Shown piece after piece: positions 63,401 to 64,000 of a DNA stretch of 64,000 nucleotides. The stretch lies in NCBI GenBank assembly GCA_963680875.1, contig OY804579.1:29931804-29995803 (forward strand), in the 5' to 3' direction. The stretch comes from Bathymodiolus brooksi. Its lineage: Eukaryota > Mollusca > Bivalvia > Mytilida > Modiolidae. The notes beneath the pieces are model-generated. The model was not told where the DNA came from. It worked only from the letters and a program-made list of their open reading frames with translations, and did not search any database. A program made the position numbers and the translations under genes. Positions within the stretch are counted from its first letter, which is position 1. The number at the start of each line of letters is the position of its first letter.

Positions 63401-64000
63401 TGAGATAATGTGATAACGTAGAGAACTAACTTGGTTTGTTTCTGATCAATGACTAACATGAGATAACGTGATAACATAGAGAACTAACTTGGTTTGTTTC
63501 TGATCAATAACTAACATGAGATAATGTGATAACGTAGAGAACTAACTTGGTTTGTTTCTGATCAATAACTAACATGAGATAACATGATAACATAGAGAAC
63601 TAGCTTGGTTTGTTTCTGATCAATAACTAACATGAGATAACGTGATAACATAGAGAACTAACTTGGTTTGTTTCTGATCAATAACTAACATGAGATAATG
63701 TGATAACGTAGAGAACTAACTTGGTTTGTTTCTGATCAATGACCAACATGAGATAATGTGATAACGTAGAGAACTATCTTGGTTTGTTTCTGATCAATAA
63801 CAAACATGAGATAATGTGATAACATAGAGAATTAACTTGGTTTGTTTCTGATCAATGACTAACATGAGATAATGTGATAACGTAGAGAATTAACTTGGTT
63901 TGTTTCTGATCAATAACTAACATGAGATAATGTGATAACGTAGAGAACTAACTTGGTTTGTTTCTGATCAATAACTAACATGAGATAATGTGATAACGTA
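42471..64000. repeat. 58-bp satellite, about 370 copies, continues past the window
   Basis: The consensus is GTGATAACRTAGAGAAYTAA, then CTTGGTTTGTTTCTGATCAA, then TRACTAACATGAGATAAT. Variation is concentrated at a few positions: CG/CA at bases 8-9, AACT/AATT, TTGGTTTG/TTGGCTTG, and CAATAAC/CAATGAC. Rare marked units (AACAAACATGAGATGTGATA, CTCATCAATAACTAACATC, and a short TTCTGCAAACATGAGATAAT unit) recur at kilobase spacing, showing higher-order repeats. It lies upstream of SMG1 exon 1, most likely within an intron. Confidence 0.95.

Overview
The window looks like animal nuclear DNA, most likely from a bivalve or a related mollusc. It is AT-rich, its only gene is split into short exons with GT/AG junctions, and it is crowded with modular repeat families that I know as typical of bivalve genomes. 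The species assignment is an inference.

One protein-coding gene is supported, on the minus strand: a middle portion of SMG1, the PI3K-like kinase of nonsense-mediated mRNA decay (NMD). Eight exons (38568 down to 14804) join with fully consistent phases and encode about 494 residues of the FAT/helical-repeat region. No kinase catalytic domain, start codon or stop codon lies in the window. The gene enters from beyond 64000 and leaves beyond position 1.

Layout from left to right. 1-3557: satellite of 166-bp monomers arranged as 332-bp dimers. 3558-5127: low-copy AT-rich DNA. 5128-14752: three A-type modular elements, two of them inside a nearly identical 3316-bp tandem duplication. 14804-15457: two SMG1 exons. 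16155-21971: a fourth A-type element split by a nested B-type element that carries a 312-bp tandem array. 22267-24820: a 44-bp minisatellite. 25280-27244: three SMG1 exons, one with a 51-bp minisatellite made from its own donor edge. 27867-34701: several nested elements, including a Tourist/Harbinger-like MITE (32848-33126), and the 561-nt exon. 34804-35044: a tRNA-derived SINE with target-site duplication. 35343-37200: an SMG1 exon followed by about 34 copies of its own acceptor edge. 38409-42470: the first exon in the window, next to a 51-bp minisatellite. 42471-64000: a 58-bp satellite with higher-order structure that runs off the window.

Two points deserve most attention. First, SMG1 exon edges have been amplified into minisatellites: one array multiplies decoy 3' splice sites that mostly lead to an immediate stop codon, and another multiplies donors that would give in-frame 17-residue insertions. 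This happens in the gene that drives NMD. Second, several unrelated repeat families share one end architecture, namely a terminal motif repeated inverted just inside a hairpin at the other end, with CTAG at the terminus in two families and insertion in A/T runs. This resembles Helentron-like non-autonomous elements, and three nested insertions can be read against an uninterrupted related copy.
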